DNA from: Spirochaetae bacterium HGW-Spirochaetae-5
Lineage (GTDB): Bacteria > Spirochaetota > UBA4802 > UBA5550
Direction: 5' to 3'
DNA: 64,000 nt
Assembly (NCBI GenBank): GCA_002839285.1
Contig: PGXT01000001.1
Coordinates: forward strand, 79,959-143,958
Made by a program: the position numbers and the translations under genes. The notes under the pieces are model-generated. The model was not told where the DNA came from. It saw only the letters and a program-made list of their open reading frames with translations, and did not search any database. Shown one piece after another: positions 28,774 to 38,504 of this stretch (its first letter is position 1; each line of letters starts with the position of its first letter).

Positions 28774-30402
28774 ATGAAAGTCTTTGACACAACTTCTTTT
28801 GTAGCCCTTGCCGAGCCGATACTCCTCCGGCTCGGCATCCATTCTATTGATTTCAGATACGATTACGAAACTCTCTGCATTGAACTTGCAGTACTTGAAA
28901 AGAAAAACTTCCGGGCATATTTAAGACAGGTAAGGCTGATCGCCGAGGATGATTTCTTCTTTTTTGCCTGGTATGTTCTTGGTCTGCCTCTCCTCCACCC
29001 ATATCTGCTTGCCCGGTGTTACGAGATACAGGACACTGTTTCAGAAAAGTATTTATATATATCCGCTGCACGGGATCACTGGAAATCCGTTCTTAATACA
29101 ATAGCGTTTCCAATATGGCAGACAACTATCGATCCTGATCAGACTTTTGCAATCCTAAGCTTCCAGCGTGATAAATCCCTGGGGCAGCTCATGTCTATAA
29201 AGCAGATCCTTGAAACAAACTCTCTGCTTCACCAGCTCTGGCCTAATATATTTTACGAAAGGAAACAGCAGGCCGCTAAGTGGAATATATACAGCGGTCT
29301 TTTTATCAAACGTGAAAGCACAGTAAAAGAAGGTACTTACAGCGCGTGGGGGCTTGTTGAGAATTCCCCTGTTTCGAATCACTTTGACTGGCTATTCGTT
29401 GACGATCCCGTTACCCTTGATAATACCGCAACTGTTGAGCAGATTGAAAAGGTTAAAAAGTCATACCGGATGATGGCCGGTTATGGTACACGAAGGGTAA
29501 GAATCAGGACTATCACCACCAGGTACGATGTAAATGACATTTCAGCTGATCTTTTAAAGGATAAGCGATATAAAAAGATTATTATCCCCTCCGAAGTTGA
29601 TGAATCCGGTAAAGCAAAACTTGACGGTATTCCGGTATTCAAGACCAGGGAGGAGCTTGATAATATCAGACTTGACTTCGGAGACGCCGATTACTGTTCA
29701 CAGATGCTGCAGGACCCGACAGCTTCAAATGAGCGCGGTCTTGATCTTAACTGGATCACTTATTACGAGGCTCTACCCTCTACAATGACAAAATATCTCC
29801 TGTGCGATCCTGCAGGGAGTAAGAATAAAACTTCAGACTCAACGGTAATGGCTGTTATCGGTTGTTCACCCCTTCGAAGATTTTTCCTGGTCGATATGAT
29901 CCGGGATAAACTCGATGTTTATGAACGGTTCCAGATGCTGAAGGATATGTATATCAAACATGATCCTTATGATGTATTTTATGAAGTTCAGGCTTTAAAC
30001 TCCGACCTTGAGGTTTTTGACCGGGAGATGGAAAGAGAGAAGTTTTACTTTCCCATCCAGAAATTCCAGAGCAATATCAATAACTCCAAAAAGAAGCGTA
30101 TAATTTCACTCGGCAGTCTTATCCGGAAGAAAGAATTCCTTATCCCTCATGAGATATTCTACACTGACATTACAGATGTTGAAAGAGAACTTATCTCTGA
30201 ATTCATAAATGAAGAGTACACCAAATTCCCTCATAACAAGGCACACGATGACATGCTCGACTGCATGGCAATGATTCAGAATGTCGATGTTGTTTTCCCT
30301 GGAGAAGTTGAGGAAGAACCTGTTAAAACAGACGGACGTAAACACCCGGCATTTACAAGAACTGAAAAAGGTGCAACCTGGCAATCCTCTTTTGTATGGT
30401 AA
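28774..30402 (+). CDS. terL: terminase large subunit
   Basis: YISAARDHWKSVLNTIAFPIWQ; Walker B FDWLFVDDPVT; nuclease YLLCDPAGSKNKTSDSTVMAVIG; HDDMLDCMAM. Confidence 0.92.
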   Translation: MKVFDTTSFVALAEPILLRLGIHSIDFRYDYETLCIELAVLEKKNFRAYLRQVRLIAEDDFFFFAWYVLGLPLLHPYLLARCYEIQDTVSEKYLYISAARDHWKSVLNTIAFPIWQTTIDPDQTFAILSFQRDKSLGQLMSIKQILETNSLLHQLWPNIFYERKQQAAKWNIYSGLFIKRESTVKEGTYSAWGLVENSPVSNHFDWLFVDDPVTLDNTATVEQIEKVKKSYRMMAGYGTRRVRIRTITTRYDVNDISADLLKDKRYKKIIIPSEVDESGKAKLDGIPVFKTREELDNIRLDFGDADYCSQMLQDPTASNERGLDLNWITYYEALPSTMTKYLLCDPAGSKNKTSDSTVMAVIGCSPLRRFFLVDMIRDKLDVYERFQMLKDMYIKHDPYDVFYEVQALNSDLEVFDREMEREKFYFPIQKFQSNINNSKKKRIISLGSLIRKKEFLIPHEIFYTDITDVERELISEFINEEYTKFPHNKAHDDMLDCMAMIQNVDVVFPGEVEEEPVKTDGRKHPAFTRTEKGATWQSSFVW

Positions 30403-30408
30403 TTCCCC

Positions 30409-32172
30409 ATGGACGAAAAGACATTAATTAAAACTATAAACGAAGCTTCTGCCGAAGCCAAAAGCACCTGGCAGCCTCTGTTAAACAGCATTGAAGAGGA
30501 GAATCATTTCTATGTTGGGAACCAGTGGAATCATAGCGATCTGAAACGGGTTCGTAATGCGGATACAATACCGGTTACTATCAATATAATAAAGAAACAG
30601 GTGGACTCACTTATAGGGAAACGCCTATCCACCCTTACAGATTTAAGAGCATACCCTGTTGAATTCAATGATGATATTATCGCAACTCTGCTCACCCGTA
30701 CTTTAAAATGGGTAACAGATCTGTGCAATGCTCAGAGTATTATTACTTCAGGTCATAAAGACCAGGTAATCGGCGGCCTGGGATGGCTTCATCCTTACAT
30801 TGATTTTTCGAATGATTATGTATCGGGAGATATAAAGATCTCCCACGAATCTCCATTTAATATACTCCCTGATCCGCACTTCAGGAATCTTGATCTGTCA
30901 GACGCGGATTATCTGATTAAGTATAAACTTATTTCAAAAACAGATCTTAAAGCACTCTTCCCCGATAAGGCAAAGGATATCGAAGGTCTTAAGGGGGATG
31001 GTGATTCGATCTTTAAATTCAACCGGGTATCGGATAACCGTAAAAGCCGCGTTGTCGTCAAGGAGTACTGGTATAAATCAAATGTTAAAAAACAGATAAT
31101 AGTAAACAAATATGATCCCACAGACGCGGAGGAATGGGGAGGAGATAAGGACCGGCTTAAAGTATTTCTGAACCTTAACCGTGATTTCATGCTTGTTGAA
31201 AGGAATGTCCAGGAGATCCGGCTTGCTACCCTTGCGGATGGAAAGCTGTTACTGCAGGATGTTCCAAACCCTTATAGTAAAAAGCCTTACTTCCCCTTTA
31301 TTCCCATAATCGGTTATTACAACTCAAGTTCTGAAGATTGGGTTGACAAGATTGCAGGTCATGTCCGGGCGTTAAAATTCCCTCAGATGGAAAAGAATGC
31401 CCGCAGATCGGCAATGTTATCCGTGACGATGAAGTTTCCGCGCATGGCCTGGAATATGGAAGAAGGTGCCGTTAAGGATATAAATGATCTTAAACGACTT
31501 GGCGGTCGTGAAGGTGTAATAACAAGAAGACCTGGAAGAGCTCTCGATTTAATTCAGCAGGCAGGACTTCCCGCCTCAGAAGTTCAGCTTGAACAGATGT
31601 TTTCAGGGGATCTTAACCAGGTGGGGCTTGTGCCGGAGGTAATCGGAGCACCTTCAAATCTTGACAGCGCAAAGGCCATGTCACTTGTCCAGGCTACAGG
31701 TCTTATCCCCGTTGCTGAGCTGAATGAACACCTTAATTTCTCTCTCCGTATGTTGGGCCAGCAGGTTATAGATCTTGCACTTGAACACTTCTCTGATCAG
31801 AAATTCCAGCTCATTGTCGGTGATTCATTCGAAATTGATCCGGCTATTATTGAGAAAGCACGTAAAAGCACACGTTACGATATCAAGATAGATGAGACAA
31901 CACACTCAATCACTTCACAGATGGCATCATACGAGTCGATCATGCAGGGTGTACAGCATGGCATACAGACACCATATATCACACTTGTTGAACAGAATCC
32001 ATATATGCCGGCAGATATTAAAAAATCTGCCATTGAACAGTACCAGCAACAGCAGGCGCAGCAGATGGAGATGATCAAGCAGCAGCAACAGCACGAAATG
32101 AATCTGGAACAGCAGAGACAATTAGGGAAGATCCAGAGTAACAGTCAAATTCAACCACAGGGACAGATGTAA
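30409..32172 (+). CDS. portal protein
   Basis: 587 aa after TerL; NHFYVGNQWNHSDLKR, RNLDLSDADYLIKYKLISKTDLKALFPDKAKDI, Gln-rich C-terminus typical of podovirus portals. Confidence 0.85.
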   Translation: MDEKTLIKTINEASAEAKSTWQPLLNSIEEENHFYVGNQWNHSDLKRVRNADTIPVTINIIKKQVDSLIGKRLSTLTDLRAYPVEFNDDIIATLLTRTLKWVTDLCNAQSIITSGHKDQVIGGLGWLHPYIDFSNDYVSGDIKISHESPFNILPDPHFRNLDLSDADYLIKYKLISKTDLKALFPDKAKDIEGLKGDGDSIFKFNRVSDNRKSRVVVKEYWYKSNVKKQIIVNKYDPTDAEEWGGDKDRLKVFLNLNRDFMLVERNVQEIRLATLADGKLLLQDVPNPYSKKPYFPFIPIIGYYNSSSEDWVDKIAGHVRALKFPQMEKNARRSAMLSVTMKFPRMAWNMEEGAVKDINDLKRLGGREGVITRRPGRALDLIQQAGLPASEVQLEQMFSGDLNQVGLVPEVIGAPSNLDSAKAMSLVQATGLIPVAELNEHLNFSLRMLGQQVIDLALEHFSDQKFQLIVGDSFEIDPAIIEKARKSTRYDIKIDETTHSITSQMASYESIMQGVQHGIQTPYITLVEQNPYMPADIKKSAIEQYQQQQAQQMEMIKQQQQHEMNLEQQRQLGKIQSNSQIQPQGQM

Positions 32173-32642
32173 TGGCAAGACCGCTTACAGTAAAATTTGA
32201 AGATCTGAAAGATGCTAAGTTCACAGTGAGGATCGATGAAGATGACCAGGAACTATCCTGGCAGGAAACCCTTGAAGCACGGGGACGCGATGGAGCCTCC
32301 GATGCCGGTTTATATACAGCAATCAGACTTACCCGTAGAGTCCATGAAAGACTCTATGAAACGGTAGATGAGTACAGAGAGACCTTCGATTTCGCCTCAG
32401 ATCTTGCGAAGTCCTACTGGCTCGACACCATGGGTAAAAAGATATTCAACGACCGGAATCTTAACAGCGCAATATACGCCGTACAGGTACGGAACCGTTA
32501 CGGATGGAGACAATCCGATGATCAGAAGCAGGCTGCACCTCAAGGCGAACCGGACACACCGGTTGATGACCTTGGGGCTAAACACAAAAAGCAGATTATT
32601 AAGAAACCAGAAGTTATAACCGGGCATACTACAACCAATTAA
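32172..32642 (+). CDS. possible terminase small subunit-like protein
   Basis: SYWLDTMGKKIFNDRNLNSAIYAVQVRNRYGWRQ resembles small terminase C-terminal pattern. Confidence 0.5.
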   Translation: MARPLTVKFEDLKDAKFTVRIDEDDQELSWQETLEARGRDGASDAGLYTAIRLTRRVHERLYETVDEYRETFDFASDLAKSYWLDTMGKKIFNDRNLNSAIYAVQVRNRYGWRQSDDQKQAAPQGEPDTPVDDLGAKHKKQIIKKPEVITGHTTTN

Positions 32643-32653
32643 GGTGAATCAAT

Positions 32654-33391
32654 ATGGAAAATGAAAATCAATTAACGGGAGAGCAGGACCAGGCGACTCC
32701 GGCCTTTGATAACCAGACAGACTCCTCATTTGATAAGGGGATGGAGACAGACATAGACAGTGGAGAGGTACAAAGCGACATATCGGACGCACCACAGGGT
32801 AAATATGTACCTCTTGAAGTAGTTGAGTCTATGAAAGAACAGACAAGGGAACTGAAGGAGCAGAACCAGCAGCTTTTACAGCTCATCCTGTCAAACAGAC
32901 AGCAGCAGGAGAGACCGGAACAGCAGACTCAGGAAGAGCAGTTCCAGATCGCCGATGATGAGTTTTTAACCGGAGCGCAGTTAAAGGCGATTCTCGCTCA
33001 GCAGCAGCAGTCATTAAACAGACAGAACGAAGCATATCAGGCAGAACAGAGGCAGGCCTTTATCAATGAACAGAAGCAGGCTTACATCAATCAACACCCT
33101 GATTACAACGATGTTCTGAATACTGTCAATGCCGAAGCACTGAAAGATCCTGCTATTGCAGACATCATCATGCGTTCAAAAAATCCCGTAGAGACAGCCT
33201 ACAGATACGGAAAGCTTCTCCGGGGTGAAAGTTTTGCTGAAGTCAATTCAGTAAAGAAAAAAGTAAACATGGAAAACAAGATTAATCAGAATCTTAACCA
33301 GGCAAAGACATTGAGCAACATCAAAACAAAGTCTCCCGGTAACGGAGATGATGATTTTGACGCTCTCTACAGAAAAATCAAAGGATATTAA
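32654..33391 (+). CDS. scaffolding-like protein
   Basis: Acidic Gln-rich coiled protein immediately before the major capsid gene. Confidence 0.7.
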   Translation: MENENQLTGEQDQATPAFDNQTDSSFDKGMETDIDSGEVQSDISDAPQGKYVPLEVVESMKEQTRELKEQNQQLLQLILSNRQQQERPEQQTQEEQFQIADDEFLTGAQLKAILAQQQQSLNRQNEAYQAEQRQAFINEQKQAYINQHPDYNDVLNTVNAEALKDPAIADIIMRSKNPVETAYRYGKLLRGESFAEVNSVKKKVNMENKINQNLNQAKTLSNIKTKSPGNGDDDFDALYRKIKGY

Positions 33392-33404
33392 AAGGTAAAA
33401 GAAC

Positions 33405-34391
33405 ATGCCAGACAACATAGTAACAATAGCCGATATGAAGAACCCGAACGAATTTTTCCAGAAGGTTCTTCTAAGAAGAATTAAATACGATTCGGTCTTT
33501 GAACAGTTCGCCCTTAAAGGGAGAGTTGAAGGGATGGAATTCGTTTCATGGTTCAGAGTCAACAGAGTAAATCCCGGTACTCCTACCCAGCTTGGAGATA
33601 CAAACCCCTCTCCTCTTGTAATCACTACAGAGAAGATCACCGGTCAGGTGGGATGGTACGGAGCATACGCAAAGATCGGGCGTAAGGCAAAGAAGATAGA
33701 TCCTGTAAAAGCAACTACTGAATACACAGAGGTTGTTGGGGATCACGGACGTGAAACCAGGGAGATGATCATGAGAGACTCGATCCTCTCAGGAGCAACT
33801 TCAGTTTATTATGCCGGAGCCGCAGCAGGGAGAGCGAACGTCTCTTCTGTCATGAACAACAACGATCTAAAAAGGATCTTCAGATCACTTGAAAAACAGG
33901 GAGCGGAGAAGATCACAGATATAGTTGTCGGTGAAGACAGGGACAATACTCACCCCGTGGAAGCCTGCTATATTATGATCATCGATGCAGATCAGGCACT
34001 TGATGTAAGAGCGCTTAACGGCTTTACAAAGTGCGCGGACTATTCAAATCCATCGGTCAGATTCAAGAATGAAATCGGAGCTTGCGAAGGGTTCAGATTC
34101 ATATCTTCAAACTATATGGAAGGGGCAATTGTACAAAACGCAGGTTCAGCAACAATTGCAGGGAAGATCTCTACCGGCGGTACAAACTGTGACATTTACA
34201 GGGCGATAGCACTCGGTAAAGAGGCTTTCGGAATAGCAGATCTTGAGACAATGGAGTCTATCCTCAAATCTGAAAACGAAGCGGGAGGTCCTCTTAATAT
34301 GTTCTCCACAACCGGGTACATAATGGCAATGACTTCAAAAGCCCTTAATCCTGCATGGTTCACAATATACGAAACTGCAGCAACTGAATAA
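33405..34391 (+). CDS. major capsid protein (N4-gp56-type)
   Basis: YDSVFEQFALKGRVEGMEFVSWFRVNRVNPGTPTQLGDTNPSP...ITGQVGWYGAYAKIGRKA; gene order. Confidence 0.8.
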   Translation: MPDNIVTIADMKNPNEFFQKVLLRRIKYDSVFEQFALKGRVEGMEFVSWFRVNRVNPGTPTQLGDTNPSPLVITTEKITGQVGWYGAYAKIGRKAKKIDPVKATTEYTEVVGDHGRETREMIMRDSILSGATSVYYAGAAAGRANVSSVMNNNDLKRIFRSLEKQGAEKITDIVVGEDRDNTHPVEACYIMIIDADQALDVRALNGFTKCADYSNPSVRFKNEIGACEGFRFISSNYMEGAIVQNAGSATIAGKISTGGTNCDIYRAIALGKEAFGIADLETMESILKSENEAGGPLNMFSTTGYIMAMTSKALNPAWFTIYETAATE

Positions 34392-34417
34392 TTAAACTAA
34401 AAAGCAAGGTATGGAAT

Positions 34418-34711
34418 ATGGATAAATATACACACTCAGAAAGTAAAACCGGTACCGGATCCGCAATGGCCTTCAATTGCGGATTCAGGCCGAAGTATGT
34501 TAAAGTCATGAATGTCGGGGCCGGGCTTTCAAGTCTTGAGCATACAGACACCATGGCGTCCGGTGAAGGTTTTAAAGAGATTAACACCGGGATTAAATCT
34601 TTTGTCACCACCGGAGGGATAACAATCACCGATTACGGCTTTATTCTTGGAGCCGATGCAAATGTCAATATTGCCGGTCAGAAAATCCATGCAGTGGCAC
34701 ACCGGATGTAA
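34418..34711 (+). CDS. phage structural protein, unknown
   Basis: Position downstream of capsid. Confidence 0.6.
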   Translation: MDKYTHSESKTGTGSAMAFNCGFRPKYVKVMNVGAGLSSLEHTDTMASGEGFKEINTGIKSFVTTGGITITDYGFILGADANVNIAGQKIHAVAHRM

Positions 34712-34759
34712 TTAAACACTCCGGTGAACCGGAGTTAAAAACCTATATAGAGGATAAAC

Positions 34760-35053
34760 ATGTCAACAGCAGCAACAGATAAAAAAGAAAACACCAAATC
34801 AAAGAAATACAGGATCTTAGCAAAAGAGCCGGGAGCCTCAGTAGATGGGGTTATTACCTGTTATGTAAATGGTGTTAAACATACCATCAGGGAAAATGAA
34901 CCGGTTGAGCTGAAAGATGCGGTTCTTTCATACTTCAAAGACGCAAGAGTCACCACTCATAAAGAGACAGGTGCAGAAGAGGATGACGCGGTTGATATTG
35001 AAAAGGGATTCATGATCAATGTCAAAAAGAAGTTTGAAATACTGGAAGTGTAA
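34760..35053 (+). CDS. phage structural protein, unknown
   Basis: Position in head-tail module. Confidence 0.6.
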   Translation: MSTAATDKKENTKSKKYRILAKEPGASVDGVITCYVNGVKHTIRENEPVELKDAVLSYFKDARVTTHKETGAEEDDAVDIEKGFMINVKKKFEILEV

Positions 35054-35056
35054 AAC

Positions 35057-35599
35057 GTGACGCTTGCTCAGATATATGATGCAGTTGTCAACCTGGTGTA
35101 CGGGGATGTTATCGCATCCCCTGTTCCGGTTGCCGAAGTGCCATTTATTCAGACTCTTGTACTTCAGAAGCATCGTGAAGTTCAGCAGAATTACAACTTC
35201 TGGTTTAACCAGGCAAGAACAGATCTTAACATAATCTCAGGTATTACAATATATCCGCTCCCTGCAGATTATAAAGAACTGATAAACCTTGAATATGAAG
35301 GTCGAGCAGAACTTATCGGGAATGATCTTATATTAACTGATGAACCGTTGGAAAATAAAACTGTAAGATTCGATCTATGGCGGTTCCTCCCTGCTCCACC
35401 TCTCTGGAATCCGGCTCATAGTGATGCGGTTACTCAGTATTGCAGCATGGCTATAGTTTATATGGTAACAGCAATTGTAATGCTGAAGAGAGATGAAAAG
35501 AGTGCTGCAGCATCATATATCGAACTGGCGTCTCAAGCCCTGGAATCTGTATACGCGGAAGATTACCGGAGAAGACAATCACCCGGAGCGATATTTTAA
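35057..35599 (+). CDS. tail tubular protein A-like / head-tail adaptor
   Basis: VLQKHREVQQNYNFWFNQ...IYPLPADYKELINLEYEG; position. Confidence 0.65.
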   Translation: MTLAQIYDAVVNLVYGDVIASPVPVAEVPFIQTLVLQKHREVQQNYNFWFNQARTDLNIISGITIYPLPADYKELINLEYEGRAELIGNDLILTDEPLENKTVRFDLWRFLPAPPLWNPAHSDAVTQYCSMAIVYMVTAIVMLKRDEKSAAASYIELASQALESVYAEDYRRRQSPGAIF

Positions 35600-35848
35600 A
35601 TGGATAATCTAATACTGAAATACTGGCCTGTACTTATTGTAATAATAAGCTTCATTGCCTGGCTGGTCAGACTTGAAAGCAAAGTAAAGGAACATAGCAC
35701 AAGTATCAGCAAAATAGAAGAATCACAGGAAAAGAGCATTGAGAAAATAACCGATAAGCTTGACCGGGTTGACGACAAAATCAGCGCACTTGGAGAAAGG
35801 ATCTCCGAGCTGACAGGATACTTAAAACGATGCGAGGAAGAGAAATGA
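35600..35848 (+). CDS. TM plus coiled-coil small protein (XhlA-like)
   Basis: N-terminal TM and heptad coiled coil SKIEESQEKSIEKITDKLDRVDDKISALGERISEL. Confidence 0.6.
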   Translation: MDNLILKYWPVLIVIISFIAWLVRLESKVKEHSTSISKIEESQEKSIEKITDKLDRVDDKISALGERISELTGYLKRCEEEK

Positions 35849-36378
35849 TAATCAACACAGATAATGACCTTATTCAGACATACGGATCACCACCGTCCAG
35901 GTCTATCGAAGATATAACTGAGATAGTAATTCATCATACAGCAGGCGGTGGGAGCTGGAGAGGACTGAAGAGCTGGTTTACTTCAAAAACATGTGAAAGG
36001 AAGGATCAGTTTAAAAGGTTCATCGGCTTTACCCATTATTATATAGAAAAGAACGGCACAATATTTCAACCCTTCAATCTCGATTCATGGATGTATCATT
36101 CATGTTCAGGGAAGCATGATAAGAAGACTATCGGAATTGAACTTATTCATAATACCGGGGAATTCCCGGAGGAGCAGATTGATGCACTGGTTAACCTTGT
36201 AGAGCATATATACAAGACCTGCCCCATAATGCAGATAGTCAGTCATGATTATAACTATATGTATTACTCAGGTAAAGCAAAGGGATGTCCCTCAAAGTGG
36301 TTCAACTGGTCCGAATTTGAATCCAAGCTCGAAGAGAAAGGTATTAAACCGGTAATTAAATCATTCAGCGGAGCATAA
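35830..36378 (+). CDS. N-acetylmuramoyl-L-alanine amidase endolysin
   Basis: ITEIVIHHTAGGGSW...FTHYYIEKNGTIFQP...KKTIGIELIHNTGEFPEEQIDALVNLVEHIY; CPSKWF. Confidence 0.93.
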   Translation: MRGREMIINTDNDLIQTYGSPPSRSIEDITEIVIHHTAGGGSWRGLKSWFTSKTCERKDQFKRFIGFTHYYIEKNGTIFQPFNLDSWMYHSCSGKHDKKTIGIELIHNTGEFPEEQIDALVNLVEHIYKTCPIMQIVSHDYNYMYYSGKAKGCPSKWFNWSEFESKLEEKGIKPVIKSFSGA

Positions 36379-36379
36379 T

Positions 36380-36568
36380 ATGAAAAAGCCTGAATCGTAT
36401 ATCAATAAAATAGGAAGCAGAAAATTCCAGGTGCTTTTAATCGGGATAGTTCTGTTTCTCTTTAAACCAATGGCATTTACCGGGGATCATGTTGTAATAC
36501 TCATGAGTGTTTACATGGGAGTAAATGTCGCGGGTAAATTTGCAAACAACAACAGAGGTGAAGAATGA
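36380..36568 (+). CDS. holin-like small membrane protein
   Basis: Two TM segments directly after endolysin. Confidence 0.6.
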   Translation: MKKPESYINKIGSRKFQVLLIGIVLFLFKPMAFTGDHVVILMSVYMGVNVAGKFANNNRGEE

Positions 36569-36828
36569 AACGTTTATCAGTCTTAATAGTTATTATAATT
36601 CTGCTTTTTGCGTCCTGTCAAAAGGCACCGGTAATGCAGAAGGATGAACTATATCCATGCTACAAAGCAAGGGATTGTCATTACCGTAATCCAAAGAATC
36701 CCGAGAAATGCACAGACGATGACAAGGAGTGCAGAGCTAGAGAAAGATACGTTTACTGCAAAGATCCTGTCAACAGATGGGAGAACTGTAAAGAACAGGA
36801 ATGCTGGGATAAACTGAATAGTAAGTAA
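36565..36828 (+). CDS. Cys-rich lipoprotein (possible outer spanin or surface moron)
   Basis: Lipobox LLFASC; Cys-rich mature region. Confidence 0.6.
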   Translation: MKRLSVLIVIIILLFASCQKAPVMQKDELYPCYKARDCHYRNPKNPEKCTDDDKECRARERYVYCKDPVNRWENCKEQECWDKLNSK

Positions 36829-36832
36829 CGCA

Positions 36833-38047
36833 ATGTTAAACGAATACAATACATCAAGGCCATTACCCTCTGATTATTTCAGAGATATATATTCTAATCT
36901 AAGAATGGCTAAACTGCTATTTAAAGAGAGGTTTATTTTAGATCATCACTTCAGTAATAATATAGATACCTCTCTTCAAACAGCGGATGGTTTTCACAAT
37001 GTAATATCAATGCCTGAATATTCATATATCAATGCGTTGAATCAGACAATATATGAACCAGATTCAATGGCAGACAGCTGCATACTGTTTTGTAAAAAAA
37101 TAAACGGCATTGTTGAGTTATGTGTAAGAAAAAATGACGGTGTATATCAAATCACTGAAAATGGGCAATTATCATTTTTCAAAGATTTTACATACGCTCA
37201 TTATACTTCGCTATATCCGAATTATCCATATATATGCGGAGCATTTATAAATGGTAACTATTATATCATATCAGAATATGGTAGATTTCACAAGTCCTCT
37301 GATATGAAAACATGGACAACAAATGTTTACTGGAATGAATATCATACACCAACATCCTTACGATGTGTAAATGGAATGATTGCAGTAACCACTTACCAGG
37401 GTTATATCTATTTATCACCAGATGGGATAACATGGCCTTATAGCAGCAAGGCAGGAGTTGGATTTCAATCAATAACATATGGTAACGGGAAGTATGTCGC
37501 TGTCGGAAGTTATATAAATAATAAAAATATATCTATATCGTCTAACGGTGCGGCATGGACAACGATATCTTCGGGTATTTCAGAAGAATTCAAAAGTGTA
37601 ACATTCGGTAATGGTTTATTTGTAGCCGTAAGTTCTTCCGGGAATATAAGTACATCTGCAGATGGAATAACATGGACTTCAAGAACTGCAAATAAAACAC
37701 CATTACTATCGGTAGCATTCGGAAACAATATTTTTATAGCAGTCGGTAACTCAGGTCTAATAATGCGATCAGTGGATGGTTTAACTTGGACAGTAATAAA
37801 CATTGGTATAACCTTTATAATCCTAGGTGTAGATTATTTGCGAAACACCTTTGTTGCCTTTGGACGATATTCAGATAATCATTATTTCATTTCATCTGAC
37901 GGTTTAACATGGATAATGAAGACAAGAGCTGCTAATAATTATTCAAGTATAAAAAACATATTTTACGCAGATTGTGCAATGTATGAAGTTTCCGGCGATG
38001 GAAGTGGATCGTATATAAATAAATCAACATTCAAAAAAATAGGATAA
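36833..38047 (+). CDS. tail fibre/receptor-binding protein with beta-propeller repeats
   Basis: Repeated SxDGxTW...SVTFGNGxFVAVGxxG blades; N-terminal ERFILDHHFSNNIDTSLQTADGFH module shared with 38052 ORF. Confidence 0.75.
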   Translation: MLNEYNTSRPLPSDYFRDIYSNLRMAKLLFKERFILDHHFSNNIDTSLQTADGFHNVISMPEYSYINALNQTIYEPDSMADSCILFCKKINGIVELCVRKNDGVYQITENGQLSFFKDFTYAHYTSLYPNYPYICGAFINGNYYIISEYGRFHKSSDMKTWTTNVYWNEYHTPTSLRCVNGMIAVTTYQGYIYLSPDGITWPYSSKAGVGFQSITYGNGKYVAVGSYINNKNISISSNGAAWTTISSGISEEFKSVTFGNGLFVAVSSSGNISTSADGITWTSRTANKTPLLSVAFGNNIFIAVGNSGLIMRSVDGLTWTVINIGITFIILGVDYLRNTFVAFGRYSDNHYFISSDGLTWIMKTRAANNYSSIKNIFYADCAMYEVSGDGSGSYINKSTFKKIG

Positions 38048-38051
38048 CATC

Positions 38052-38345
38052 ATGTCTCATACTCGAATATTTGACCCGACATTACCCCTTGACACTGAGC
38101 TAGCCGGAGATGGTGACGATAAGATCAGAGAGCTTCTTGTCGATATAAAAGAGAGATTTGAACTTGATCACAATATGGACGGGATACTCGATACATCACT
38201 CCCCACTGCTGACGGCTATCATAAAAAAGTGACTCTACCTATACTTGAAAATGATCCTGCTTTATTAACCAATAGTGGTGTTTTATATCAAAAGTCAGAT
38301 GGTCTTTACTTCAAGAACAGTGCTGGAGTTGTAAGAATAATATAA
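38052..38345 (+). CDS. short tail-fibre-like protein
   Basis: DDKIRELLVDIKERFELDHNMDGILDTSLPTADGYHKKVTLP. Confidence 0.7.
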   Translation: MSHTRIFDPTLPLDTELAGDGDDKIRELLVDIKERFELDHNMDGILDTSLPTADGYHKKVTLPILENDPALLTNSGVLYQKSDGLYFKNSAGVVRII

Positions 38346-38503
38346 TGAAGTCATTCATTTCTCTTCCTCAAATTCCAAAAAATATAAATCCGGAACTTAG
38401 TGAATTTCTAACTTCACTACTCAGAGTAATTACGGAAAAGCAGACTGATGATTACTCAGCTATTGATGAACTTAAAAAAGAGATCGAGAGTTTAAAAAAA
38501 TAA
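38345..38503 (+). CDS. small coiled-coil phage protein, 52 aa
   Basis: Read from sequence: MKSFISLPQIPKNINPELSEFLTSLLRVITEKQTDDYSAIDELKKEIESLKK; overlaps previous stop. Confidence 0.6.
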   Translation: MKSFISLPQIPKNINPELSEFLTSLLRVITEKQTDDYSAIDELKKEIESLKK

Positions 38504-38504
38504 C

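Noticed and set aside
36833-38047. Diversity-generating retroelement target
   Set aside because: No reverse transcriptase or template repeat found; the repeats are beta-propeller blades
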